From a bacterium (GTDB lineage: Bacteria; KSB1; UBA2214), in contig JAKQKF010000269.1 in NCBI GenBank assembly GCA_029560815.1, forward strand, positions 1 to 17,779: a DNA stretch of 17,779 nucleotides, given 5' to 3'. Both the position numbers and the translations under genes were made by a program. Numbering within the stretch: the first letter of the stretch is position 1; each line of letters begins with the position of its first letter. The notes below the pieces were generated by a model, which was not told the DNA's origin, did not search any database, and saw only the letters and a program-made list of their open reading frames with translations. Shown piece after piece: positions 1-7,174 of the stretch.

Positions 1-1488
1 ATAGGTGGCGTCCGAAATCCCCTCGACTGTGCGTGGAGCGAGCTTTTGCCTGAAAAAGCTCTGGGTGCGTGGATCGTAGATCTTGTGGACCAGATGAAGG
101 GGATAGTAGCGCCCCTTGTTGGCGATGATGGTCGTGTACTGAACCATCTGCACGGGGGTGACGAGCAGATCGCCCTGGCCAATGCCGAGGTTGAGCATCA
201 TGCCGTTGGTCCAGCCGTTTTTGCCGAAGGCGCGGTCGAGATAGGCGCGGTCGGGCAGGGTTCCTTTCTCCTCGGCCGGCAGATCGATCCCGGTCCGTTT
301 GCCAAGGCCGAAACGCGCGGCGTAGAGCGCCCATTCATCGACGGTGAGACGCATGCTCAGCCGGTAGAAATAGGCGTTGCATGAGACCTTGAGGGCGTCA
401 ATCATGGCGAGGGAGCCGTGGCCTGCCTTGTTCCAGCAGGCAAAGGTACGGTCGCCGTAGGTGACACCGCCCCCGCATGAAAAGTAGGTATCCGCGCCGG
501 CCTTGCGCTCCTCGAGGGCGGCGGCGGCCGCGACCATCTTGAGGGTCGAGCCCGGGGGATAGGAGCTCTGGATCATCCGGTCATAGAGGGGTTTGGCCGG
601 ATCGTTCACCAGCCGCTGCCAATCCGCGTTGGTGAGATTGCCTGAAAAGATCTCGGGGTCGAAATCGGGCTTGCTGCAGAGCGCCAGCACCCCCCCGTCC
701 CGGGTATCGACCATCACCACCCCGCCCCGCTTGTCGGCGAAGAGTGAGTCGGCCAGGGCCTGCAGGTTCGCATCGAGGGCGAGAAAGAAATCCTTGCCGC
801 GCCTGGCGGACTGCTCGCTCGAGCCCGTCTGGTCGGTGGCCATACGCCCGACCGCATCGACGATGACCACTTTGTAACCGACCTGACCCCGCAGATCCCG
901 GTCATAGTAGGCCTCAAACCCCTTCTTGCCCACCAGATCGCCAGGCAGCATGTCCTCCTCCTGGCGCCGCTGCAGTTCGCTTTTGGAAATCTCCCCGATA
1001 TAGCCGAAAAGATGGGGCGATTTCAGCCCGGCCGGATAGATGCGCCGCGATTCGATCTCGTAGGTCACGCCGGGATGCTCCAGCTTGTGCTCCTCGAGGC
1101 GGACCAGCATCCCGTAGTCGATATCGCGCTGAAGCTTGAAGGGCAGAAAGGGATTGTCCGCCCGCTCCAGCCGGCGCCGGACCTCGGCGGGGGTCTCCTG
1201 CATCAGATCAGCGAGGAAAGCGAGAGATTTTTCGTTGTTGCGCACCTCGATGGGGATGACGCTCAGGACGTAACTGGGCCGGTTCTCCACCAGAGGGCTG
1301 CCATGGCGGTCATAAATGACACCGCGCGGCGGCTCCAGACGCAGACGGCGGGAACGGTTCTTCTCCGATTGCGTCAGATACTTTTCGCGCTGGAGGATCT
1401 GCAGGTTGAAGAGCTGCCCGGCCAGCACGATAAAGGCACCGGCGATGATAAACTGGATGATGCGGGTGGTGCGGTCATGGGAGTGCAT
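1..1488 (-). CDS. mrdA: Penicillin-binding protein 2 (peptidoglycan transpeptidase of the elongasome), C-terminus off the window
   Basis: Class B PBP that cross-links peptidoglycan during side-wall elongation together with RodA and MreBCD; it is anchored in the inner membrane with its catalytic domain in the periplasm. The 496 visible residues begin at an ATG. A membrane anchor spans about residues 9-28, followed by the PBP dimerisation domain (PPRGVIYDRHG near 53-63) and the transpeptidase domain. The catalytic SxxK motif is S314-T-L-K317 and the SxN motif is S369-C-N371. The KTG motif and roughly the last 100 or more residues lie beyond the left edge, so the gene is cut by the window, not broken. 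It starts 18 bases after the mreD stop with no clear Shine-Dalgarno, so coupled translation is likely. Family and role are certain; the name mrdA/pbp2 is assigned from the neighbouring mreC and mreD. Confidence 0.95.
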   Translation of the reverse strand, partial: MHSHDRTTRIIQFIIAGAFIVLAGQLFNLQILQREKYLTQSEKNRSRRLRLEPPRGVIYDRHGSPLVENRPSYVLSVIPIEVRNNEKSLAFLADLMQETPAEVRRRLERADNPFLPFKLQRDIDYGMLVRLEEHKLEHPGVTYEIESRRIYPAGLKSPHLFGYIGEISKSELQRRQEEDMLPGDLVGKKGFEAYYDRDLRGQVGYKVVIVDAVGRMATDQTGSSEQSARRGKDFFLALDANLQALADSLFADKRGGVVMVDTRDGGVLALCSKPDFDPEIFSGNLTNADWQRLVNDPAKPLYDRMIQSSYPPGSTLKMVAAAAALEERKAGADTYFSCGGGVTYGDRTFACWNKAGHGSLAMIDALKVSCNAYFYRLSMRLTVDEWALYAARFGLGKRTGIDLPAEEKGTLPDRAYLDRAFGKNGWTNGMMLNLGIGQGDLLVTPVQMVQYTTIIANKGRYYPLHLVHKIYDPRTQSFFRQKLAPRTVEGISDATY

Positions 1489-1506
1489 GGCTTGGCATTG
1501 GACCGG

Positions 1507-2016
1507 TTAAAACAAGGGTGAAGGCTCGGTTTTGTAGATCTTTTCCCAGATGGATTCAGGCACGACCGCGAAGATGATCAGCGCCCAGAAGAGGGTATAG
1601 ACCGCGGGCAGAAAAACGGCCATCAGCAGGCCCGTAAACCAGCCCGCAGCGCCGTGCACAGTGAGCAAATAGATCAGCAGGTTGTGGACGAGCGCGAGCA
1701 GGCCGACGATGAGCCCCGCGTTGAGACTGTAGGCGCTCTGCAGCGAGCGGTAGCTCATCACCGAGCCGGCGATGAAGGCGACCAGGCTGAGGACGAAGGC
1801 GTGGCTGCCGAGCAGGCCGCCGGTCAGCGAATCCTCGATAAAGCCGACCGCTGCTCCCCAGATGGTCCCCTGCCCGCGCCCGGCGTAGAGGGCGATAGCG
1901 CAGACGGCGATGAGGAGGAAATCGGGGGTGACGCCCTGGATCGCGACCAGGTCGCTGACGCCGTGCTGAAGCCCCAGCGCCACCGCCGCCATGATCATAT
2001 AGTAGATCAGATTCAT
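1507..2016 (-). CDS. mreD: Rod shape-determining protein MreD
   Basis: Small polytopic inner-membrane subunit of the elongasome, 169 residues, almost entirely hydrophobic with about five membrane helices, as is usual for MreD. Sequence conservation in this family is weak. The call rests on length, topology, the pattern of an acidic loop residue after the second helix (IWGAAVGFIEDSLTGG), and position between mreC and the PBP2 gene. Its ATG overlaps the mreC stop in an ATGA arrangement at 2013-2016, which indicates translational coupling. Its C-terminus (TEPSPLF) is followed by an 18-base gap to mrdA. Confidence 0.92.
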   Translation of the reverse strand: MNLIYYMIMAAVALGLQHGVSDLVAIQGVTPDFLLIAVCAIALYAGRGQGTIWGAAVGFIEDSLTGGLLGSHAFVLSLVAFIAGSVMSYRSLQSAYSLNAGLIVGLLALVHNLLIYLLTVHGAAGWFTGLLMAVFLPAVYTLFWALIIFAVVPESIWEKIYKTEPSPLF

Positions 2017-2819
2017 CGCAGCATCTCCCCGGCCGAATCCCGGATGATGTAAACCTCCCGCAGCCGGGTGATATCCACTTTGGGTTCAACGAAAATCCTG
2101 CGATACATCCCCGACTCCGCGTCGTCGATGAGGGAGACCACGCCCAGCTTCAGCCCCGGCACATAGATGGAATTGGTGCCCGAGGTTACAATAACATCCC
2201 CCTTGCGCACATCTCCGCTTAAAAAGATCCCGGTCAGGAGGCCGCGATTGTAGCCCTCCCATTTGAACATCCCCTCCAGGCGGTTGCGCTGGACGAGCGC
2301 CGCGCAGCTGAAAGCGCGGTCATCGAAGCGCTGGACGATCGAACGGGTGGGGGAGACCGAAAGGATCCGGCCGACCAGTCCATCAGCGGCGACCACAGTC
2401 ATGTTGGCGCGCACCCCCTGCGCGGCCCCCGCGTCGAGGATGAGCGGCTCCATGCCCGGCTGTTTCTGGCGGCCGACGACAGTGGCCGCGATCAGATCGT
2501 AGGGGGCGGTCATCCTGAACCCCAGCAGCTGGCGCAAACGGCTGTTCTCGTACCAGGCCTCCGCCATCTGGGCGTTCTTGAGCTGAAGGACCGCATTGAG
2601 TTCGCGCAGCTTGCGGTTCTCACCGGCGAGCCCGAAATAGCCGCGGATCCTGGCGATAGGGGCGGTCATGCGCCCGACGATCTCGAGATTGAGCGTATGC
2701 AGCCCGCCCAGTGTTCGTGCCTCATTGGCAAAGAAGAGTGCAGCCAGGGAGAGGGTCAGCGCCCCGAACAGGATCAGCCAGTCCCACCAGTACGAGTTTC
2801 TTTTCTTGCTCTTTTCCAC
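2013..2819 (-). CDS. mreC: Rod shape-determining protein MreC, GTG start
   Basis: Periplasmic scaffold of the elongasome, tethered to the inner membrane, that organises PBP2 and MreD. From the chosen GTG start it has 268 residues: a basic cytoplasmic tip (EKSKKRNS), one membrane helix at about 12-31, a periplasmic coiled coil at about 64-96 (GENRKLRELNAVLQLKN), and the MreC beta domains at about 105-255 with typical segments such as DGLVGRI and VTSGTNSIYVPGL. The frame stays open upstream to 2891, but that extension lies inside the lpxH gene. The GTG at 2819-2817 shares one base with the lpxH stop (TAGTG) and places the basic tip correctly before the membrane helix, so it is preferred. No mreB is adjacent, unlike in the classic mreBCD operon. 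Confidence 0.93.
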   Translation of the reverse strand: MEKSKKRNSYWWDWLILFGALTLSLAALFFANEARTLGGLHTLNLEIVGRMTAPIARIRGYFGLAGENRKLRELNAVLQLKNAQMAEAWYENSRLRQLLGFRMTAPYDLIAATVVGRQKQPGMEPLILDAGAAQGVRANMTVVAADGLVGRILSVSPTRSIVQRFDDRAFSCAALVQRNRLEGMFKWEGYNRGLLTGIFLSGDVRKGDVIVTSGTNSIYVPGLKLGVVSLIDDAESGMYRRIFVEPKVDITRLREVYIIRDSAGEMLR

Positions 2820-3634
2820 TAATCGTCCATCACGCTTGATCGTCCGGGACCGGCTGCGGGCTGATAGGGATGCCCCGCCTGCCCGTCCCACTGCCAGAGG
2901 GAGGGTACACCGGCTTCGATCCGCGCATAGGTGAAGGTGTCCATCCAGGCGCCGGCGTTGACGTACCAGCCGCCGCCGTGTGCAAGCAGGGCCGGTACAT
3001 GAGAGTGGCCGAGCACGACCAGATCATGGCCGGCATCGATCTGGCCGCAAGCATAGGCGCGGTAATCGGTGTCATCGTGGTGCTTGTCCCGCGCCGAGGC
3101 GCGGCTCAAATGCGAACAGAAGAGGGCGAAGGGGATGCCCAGATCGGGGTGGAGCAGCCGGTAGCCGGCGATGGACGCCGGATGGCGCAGCACCCGTTTC
3201 ATCAGACGGTAGAGATGATCCCTGGCCATCAAACCATCGCCGTGGCGGAGAAGAATCCGCCGGCCGGCCTGCTCCAGGCTGAGGGCGTCGTCGTGAAGAG
3301 TCACCCCCGCCTCCGCGCGGAGAAAGGAGCCCAGCCAAAAGTCATGGTTGCCGGCAAGGTAATCGACCGGGACCCCTGAATTGACCAGGCCGGTGAGCTC
3401 GACGAGGATGCGGAAATGGCTGCGGGCGATGACGTGGCGGTACTCAAACCAGAAATCGAACAGATCACCGCAGAGGACGAGCTGGCAGTCGTTCCGGCCG
3501 TGCAGCGAGCGCCAGAATGAGATCAGCCGTTCCTGTTTTGCCTCCTCGCGCGCCGGGCTTTGGCCGCCGAGATGGGCATCGCCGAGCAGGTAGAGCGTCG
3601 GGCGCGCAGCGCGCACCGGGTCTTGCGTCTCCAG
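2819..3634 (-). CDS. lpxH: UDP-2,3-diacylglucosamine diphosphatase, LpxH-type calcineurin-like phosphoesterase
   Basis: Predicted to cleave UDP-2,3-diacylglucosamine to lipid X (2,3-diacylglucosamine 1-phosphate) and UMP in lipid A synthesis. All dimetal phosphoesterase motifs are visible, counted from the start used here: GDAH (D19, H21), GDLFDFW (D57), GNHD (N96, H97), HGD (H131) and GHSH (H210, H212). The GDxFDFW and YVNAGAW segments fit LpxH better than generic phosphoesterases. The frame is open to an ATG at 3793, but that start lies upstream of a likely promoter (3661-3689). A strong AAGGAG at 3644-3649 sits 9 bases before a CTG at 3634-3632, giving 271 residues. A GTG at 3616-3614 is an alternative (265 residues). 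The family is firm, the exact start is not. Its stop overlaps the mreC GTG, so lipid A and cell-shape functions share a transcript. Confidence 0.88.
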   Translation of the reverse strand: METQDPVRAARPTLYLLGDAHLGGQSPAREEAKQERLISFWRSLHGRNDCQLVLCGDLFDFWFEYRHVIARSHFRILVELTGLVNSGVPVDYLAGNHDFWLGSFLRAEAGVTLHDDALSLEQAGRRILLRHGDGLMARDHLYRLMKRVLRHPASIAGYRLLHPDLGIPFALFCSHLSRASARDKHHDDTDYRAYACGQIDAGHDLVVLGHSHVPALLAHGGGWYVNAGAWMDTFTYARIEAGVPSLWQWDGQAGHPYQPAAGPGRSSVMDD

Positions 3635-3660
3635 GGTTACCCTCTCCTTTAATAGATCGA

Positions 3661-3689
3661 AATTTAAGGATATAGACGCTGAAATGCAA
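3661..3689 (-). promoter_or_regulatory. Candidate sigma70-type promoter for lpxH-mreCD-mrdA
   Basis: Read on the minus strand there is TTGCAT (3689-3684), a 17-base spacer, then TAAATT (3666-3661). Transcription would begin near 3654, about 5 bases before the AAGGAG ribosome-binding site, giving a very short leader. This supports placing the LpxH start downstream of the longest open frame. The match is moderate, with four of six positions in each box. Confidence 0.5.
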
Positions 3690-3728
3690 GCAGGAAGTTC
3701 CACCCCGCGCGACCCTGACGAAAAAAAG

Positions 3729-3757
3729 TTGACAAAGATAAAAAAGTTGCCTAATAT
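3729..3757 (+). promoter_or_regulatory. Strong sigma70-type promoter for ispE and downstream genes
   Basis: A perfect TTGACA at 3729-3734, a 17-base spacer and TAATAT at 3752-3757 (five of six) form a near-consensus housekeeping promoter pointing at ispE. Transcription should start near 3764, leaving about 50 bases of leader before the ispE ATG at 3813. The surrounding sequence is markedly AT-rich compared with the genes. It lies back to back with the lpxH promoter. Confidence 0.8.
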
Positions 3758-3812
3758 TAATGTTTCTGAAAAACAATCCATTGAGACTGTCACCGAAAGC
3801 GCGCGTGCTCTT

Positions 3813-4682
3813 ATGTATTCACCCCTGCGCCATTATTCTGCTTATGCCAAGATCAACCTCGGGCTGCGCATCCTCGGACGCCGCGAGGACGGCTACCATG
3901 AGCTGGAGACCATCTTCCAGGAGATCAGCGTCCGCGACGTGCTCACCATCGCCGTGCAGCAGAGCGGCATCACCATCGGCTGCTCCGATCCGGCCATTCC
4001 CGTCGATGAGCGCAATCTTGCCTGGCGGGCCGCGTCCCTGCTGCAAAAGAGCGCCGGGGTCGAGCTCGGCTGCAACATCCAGATCAAGAAGAACATCCCC
4101 ACCGGGGCGGGTCTGGGCGGCGGCAGCAGCGATGCCGCCGCGACCCTCAAGGCCCTCAACCGGGAGTGGGAGCTTGACTGGCCCCTCGAGCGCCTGCAGC
4201 CGCTGGCGGCCGAGTTGGGCTCGGATGTGCCCTTTTTCCTGCGCGGGGGCTGCGCCCTTGGCCGTGGCCGCGGCGAACTCCTCCAGCCCCTGACCCTGCC
4301 CCAGGGCTGGTGGGGGGTGCTGGTCTGGCCCAATCTGATGATTTCCACCCGTTGGGTCTATGAAAACACGAATTTTGACTTGACAAAATCGTTAAAAAAC
4401 AGTAAATTTTACAGCTTGACCAGTTTTGCCGATTCTCTTTCCGACTGGGATCTCTACCTGGTAAACGATCTCGAACCTGTTGTTTTCAATACATATCCGC
4501 ATTTGAAAAAACTGGTGGAGGGGTTCAAGCGGGCCGGGGCATTTTATGCTCATATGTCCGGCAGCGGTTCGGCTGTTTTCGGCCTATTCCTGGACAAAAG
4601 CGACGCCTTGAGCGCCCTGGCGGGAACAGAGAGCTCCTACACCACTTTTCTGTTCCATCCGGTCGCGGGTTCTGCCTTTTGA
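3813..4682 (+). CDS. ispE: 4-diphosphocytidyl-2-C-methyl-D-erythritol kinase
   Basis: ATP-dependent GHMP-family kinase of the methylerythritol-phosphate pathway: it phosphorylates the 2-hydroxyl of CDP-ME on the way to isopentenyl diphosphate. The protein has 289 residues, normal for IspE. The N-terminal YAKINLGLRI carries catalytic Lys13, the glycine-rich ATP loop GAGLGGGSSDAAA spans 98-110, and GSDVPFF carries catalytic Asp138; HMSGSGSAVFGLF is the third GHMP motif. The open frame extends upstream to 3684, but that start lies ahead of the promoter at 3729-3757, so the ATG at 3813 is used. No strong Shine-Dalgarno is visible. Codons around 4357-4450 are clearly AT-richer than the rest. The gene heads the conserved order ispE, tRNA-Gln, prs, rplY, pth. 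Confidence 0.96.
   Translation: MYSPLRHYSAYAKINLGLRILGRREDGYHELETIFQEISVRDVLTIAVQQSGITIGCSDPAIPVDERNLAWRAASLLQKSAGVELGCNIQIKKNIPTGAGLGGGSSDAAATLKALNREWELDWPLERLQPLAAELGSDVPFFLRGGCALGRGRGELLQPLTLPQGWWGVLVWPNLMISTRWVYENTNFDLTKSLKNSKFYSLTSFADSLSDWDLYLVNDLEPVVFNTYPHLKKLVEGFKRAGAFYAHMSGSGSAVFGLFLDKSDALSALAGTESSYTTFLFHPVAGSAF
4380..4408 (+). promoter_or_regulatory. Possible internal promoter inside ispE
   Basis: Within the AT-rich middle of ispE lies TTGACA (4380-4385), a 17-base spacer and TAAATT (4403-4408). It would read towards tRNA-Gln about 300 bases downstream and could supply extra transcript. It may equally be chance caused by the local Leu-Thr-Lys codons. Confidence 0.3.
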
Positions 4683-4709
4683 GGCGTGGCCGCGCTGGCA
4701 ACACTCTCT

Positions 4710-4781
4710 TGGGGCGTCGTCAAGTGGTAAGACACGGGATTTTGGATCCCGCATGCGGAGGTTCGAATCCTCCCGCCCCAG
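4710..4781 (+). tRNA. tRNA-Gln, anticodon TTG
   Basis: A complete cloverleaf can be folded by eye. The acceptor stem is TGGGGCG (4710-4716) with CGCCCCA (4774-4780). The anticodon stem is CGGGA/TCCCG around the loop TTTTGGA, which places TTG at the anticodon (Gln, reads CAA and CAG). The T arm is GGAGG-TTCGAAT-CCTCC (4757-4773). Position 4781 (G) is the discriminator. The next bases are CCC, so the 3' CCA is not encoded and must be added by tRNA nucleotidyltransferase. A tRNA-Gln between ispE and prs is a conserved arrangement in many bacteria. Confidence 0.96.
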
Positions 4782-4803
4782 CCCTGTGCAAAGGGAAGGA
4801 AAT

Positions 4804-4837
4804 GGCGAAAGTCTGCCTGGATTTTCGTCCTTTTTTT
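4804..4837 (+). terminator. Probable intrinsic terminator after tRNA-Gln
   Basis: GGCGAAA (4804-4810) pairs with TTTCG-CC (4823-4830, one bulged T) around a 12-base loop and is followed at once by seven T residues (4831-4837). This would end the ispE/tRNA-Gln transcript before prs. The stem is only moderately stable, so read-through is likely; no clear separate prs promoter was found. Confidence 0.5.
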
Positions 4838-4878
4838 ATTTCCTCCCTCCTGACCAAACATGATCACTGCAGGCCCCG

Positions 4879-5838
4879 ATGACGCAAGATCGAGAGATGA
4901 AGATTTTCTCCGGCCGGGCGAACATTCCCCTCGCCCAAAAGATCGCCGGAGCGTTGAAAAAAAATCTCGGGCAGATTTCGCTGAAAAATTTCTGCGACGG
5001 CGAGATCTGGGCCAAATATGAGGAGAACATCCGCGGCACCGACGTTTTCCTCATCCAGCCCACGCATGCCCCGGCGGACAATCTGCTCGAGCTGCTGATC
5101 ATGATCGACGCAGCGCGCCGCGCCTCGGCCAAACGCATCACCGCGGTCATCCCCTATTTCGGGTATGCCCGCCAGGACCGCAAGGATCAGCCGCGCGTGG
5201 CCATCTCCGCCAAACTGGTGGCCAATCTCATCACCAACGCCGGCGCGGACCGCATCCTCACCATGGACCTGCATGCGCCGCAGATCCAGGGCTTTTTCGA
5301 CATCCCCCTGGACCATCTCTACGCCGCAGCCGTCTTTATCGAGCATTTCAGAAAAATGAAATCGCCCGAACTGGTGGTCGCTTCACCCGATATCGGCGGC
5401 ATCTATCTCGCCCGCGCCTATGCCCGCCGCCTCGGCACCGATATGGTGCTGCTCGAAAAAAGGCGCCCTAAACACAACATCGTCGAGGTCAGCCGCCTCA
5501 TCGGCGATGTGCAGGACAAGGATGTCCTCCTGGTCGATGATCTGGTCGACACCGCCGGCACGCTCATCGCCGGCGTCCAGGTGCTCAAGGAACGGGGCGC
5601 CCGCAATATCTATGTCGCCTGCACCCACGGCATCCTCTCCGGCGAGGCCGTGCAGAGAATCGCCCATTCGGAGATTAAAAGCTTCTTCATCTCCGATTCG
5701 GTCAACATCGATGCAGAGAAGAAAATCGACAAGATCATCACCCTCAGCGTCGCCGAACTGCTCGCCGACGCCATCCGCCGCATCCACGAAGACCGTTCCA
5801 TTTCCGATCTCTTTCCGGAAAAGGGACCAAAACAGTAA
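4879..5838 (+). CDS. prs: Ribose-phosphate pyrophosphokinase (PRPP synthetase)
   Basis: Makes 5-phosphoribosyl 1-diphosphate from ribose 5-phosphate and ATP, for nucleotide, His, Trp and NAD synthesis. It has 319 residues, close to the usual 310-320 of class I enzymes. Visible motifs: FCDGE (38-42), the ATP/flexible segment GYARQDRKDQPR (95-106), the Mg2+ site DLHAPQIQGFF (130-140), LEKRR (192-196, catalytic Lys194), and the PRPP-binding loop VDDLVDTAGTL (219-229). DDLVDTAGT replaces the commoner DDMIDTAGT, a conservative change. ATG 4879 is used; an in-frame ATG at 4897 (MKIFSGRAN) matches the usual protein start and is a real alternative, since neither has a convincing Shine-Dalgarno. It is followed by rplY after 45 bases. 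Confidence 0.96.
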   Translation: MTQDREMKIFSGRANIPLAQKIAGALKKNLGQISLKNFCDGEIWAKYEENIRGTDVFLIQPTHAPADNLLELLIMIDAARRASAKRITAVIPYFGYARQDRKDQPRVAISAKLVANLITNAGADRILTMDLHAPQIQGFFDIPLDHLYAAAVFIEHFRKMKSPELVVASPDIGGIYLARAYARRLGTDMVLLEKRRPKHNIVEVSRLIGDVQDKDVLLVDDLVDTAGTLIAGVQVLKERGARNIYVACTHGILSGEAVQRIAHSEIKSFFISDSVNIDAEKKIDKIITLSVAELLADAIRRIHEDRSISDLFPEKGPKQ

Positions 5839-5883
5839 GCAAATCGTTAGCCTTGGTATAGAGCCAAAGACTGGAGAAACATA

Positions 5884-6522
5884 ATGTCTGCACATGTTCT
5901 TGAACTGACCATCCGCGAAAAGCACGGCACCCAGCAAGCCAAAAAGGTTCGCCGCGCCGGCGAGGTGCCCGGTATATTTTACTTTCACGGCAAGGAATCC
6001 ATCCCCTTCACGGTGAACGGCAAAGCCCTGCAGGGCACCCTCGCCAAAGAGGCCGCCCTGCTTGACGTGCATTTCAACACCGGCGACAACCGCAAATGCA
6101 TCGTCCGCGACATCCAGTACCATCCCATCAACCATGCCATCATCCACATCGATTTCATGGGCATCAAACTGGATGAAAAACTCACCGTCTCCGTGCCCGT
6201 CCACCTCACCGGCACCTCCATCGGCGTCAAGAACGACGGCGGCATCCTCCAGCAGGTGCTGCGCGAGATCGAAATCGAGTGCCTGCCTGGCGATATCCCC
6301 GAGGGCATCGACCTGGATATCACCGAACTCGCTATCGGTGACGCGCTCACCGTCAGCGACATCACGACCGACAAGTACATCATCCTCGGCGAACCCGACC
6401 GCACCATCGTCACCATCACCGCTCCGCGCGCGGCTGAAGAAGAGGCCGTTACCGAGGAACCGGCGAGTGCCGAACCCGAACTGGTCGGGCGCAAGGCTGA
6501 GGGCGAAGAAGAAGAAAAGTAA
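5884..6522 (+). CDS. rplY: 50S ribosomal protein bL25, long CTC/TL5 form
   Basis: Binds 5S rRNA in the large ribosomal subunit. At 212 residues it is the two-domain CTC form rather than the short 94-residue E. coli L25: an N-terminal 5S-binding beta barrel (about 1-95, with RRAGEVPGIFYFHGKE) and the CTC C-terminal domain (about 96-185, with IDFMGIKLDEKL and IECLPGDIPEGIDLDI). The last 27 or so residues form an acidic Ala/Glu/Pro tail ending GEEEEK, similar in flavour to the tail on S6 nearby. A GGAG at 5873-5876 lies 7 bases before the ATG. The prs-rplY-pth order is conserved. Confidence 0.96.
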   Translation: MSAHVLELTIREKHGTQQAKKVRRAGEVPGIFYFHGKESIPFTVNGKALQGTLAKEAALLDVHFNTGDNRKCIVRDIQYHPINHAIIHIDFMGIKLDEKLTVSVPVHLTGTSIGVKNDGGILQQVLREIEIECLPGDIPEGIDLDITELAIGDALTVSDITTDKYIILGEPDRTIVTITAPRAAEEEAVTEEPASAEPELVGRKAEGEEEEK

Positions 6523-6551
6523 TCCTCTTCTTCCACGGACAGCCGCCGGCC

Positions 6552-7124
6552 ATGCGACAAAAATATCTGATCGCCGGATTGGGCAACCCGGGCCCCCGCT
6601 ATGCCAACACGCGGCATAACCTGGGCTTTCTGACCGCCGATGCCCTCGCCGAATCGCTCGGCGCCGCTTTTAGAAAAAAAAGCTGCTCCTCCCTGCTGGC
6701 CGAAGCCGCTAGCGCAGGGAACGAGCTCATCATCGCCAAACCGCAGCTTTTCATGAACCGCAGCGGCGAAGCCATCGGCCAGCTCGTCCGCTATTACAAC
6801 ATCGAGCCCGACCGGCTCCTCATCGTCGTCGATGACGCCGACCTTCCCCTCGGCAGGCTCCGCCTGCGCAAACAGGGCAGCGCCGGCGGTCATAACGGAC
6901 TCAAGTCGGTCATCGACCATCTCGGCTCCCGCGACTTTCCCCGCCTGCGTCTGGGCATGGGCCGGCCCGAGAACCCAGAGGAGATGATCGATCATGTGCT
7001 CTCTGATTTCAGCCGCGGAGAGCGCGCCATCGTCAAGGAAATTGTGCAGCATGCGGTCGAAACGATCCACTGCTTCCTGCAGTCCGGCATCGAGCAGGCC
7101 ATGAACAGCTGCAATACCCTCTGA
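6552..7124 (+). CDS. pth: Peptidyl-tRNA hydrolase
   Basis: Releases peptides from prematurely dropped peptidyl-tRNA so that the tRNA can be reused; cytosolic. It has 190 residues, the standard size. Active-site residues are all present: Asn12 (GLGNPG), His22 (NTRHNLG, the catalytic base), Asn69 (FMNRSG), Asp95 (VVDDADLPLG) and Asn115 (GGHNGLKS). It starts 29 bases after rplY without a recognisable Shine-Dalgarno, so coupled translation is plausible. Confidence 0.97.
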   Translation: MRQKYLIAGLGNPGPRYANTRHNLGFLTADALAESLGAAFRKKSCSSLLAEAASAGNELIIAKPQLFMNRSGEAIGQLVRYYNIEPDRLLIVVDDADLPLGRLRLRKQGSAGGHNGLKSVIDHLGSRDFPRLRLGMGRPENPEEMIDHVLSDFSRGERAIVKEIVQHAVETIHCFLQSGIEQAMNSCNTL

Positions 7125-7174
7125 TAAATCAACAGCCATCAACAACGCAGAACACTGCCTGAAGGAGGACTAGT

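Noticed and set aside
3635..3793. N-terminal extension of LpxH to an ATG at 3793
   Set aside because: It lies upstream of the likely lpxH promoter, covers the divergent ispE promoter, and the resulting residues do not match the phosphoesterase family, which begins near the GDAH motif.
3684..3812. N-terminal extension of IspE to 3684
   Set aside because: It would put the start upstream of the near-consensus promoter at 3729-3757, and IspE proteins begin close to the YAKINL motif.
5985..7145. 386-residue minus-strand open frame opposite rplY and pth
   Set aside because: Covers two certain genes and their gap; no family resemblance.
7147..7158. Small hairpin in the rpsF leader as an S6-S18 autoregulatory element
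   Set aside because: Only a 4-bp stem, without the conserved bulge expected of the S6-S18 binding motif.
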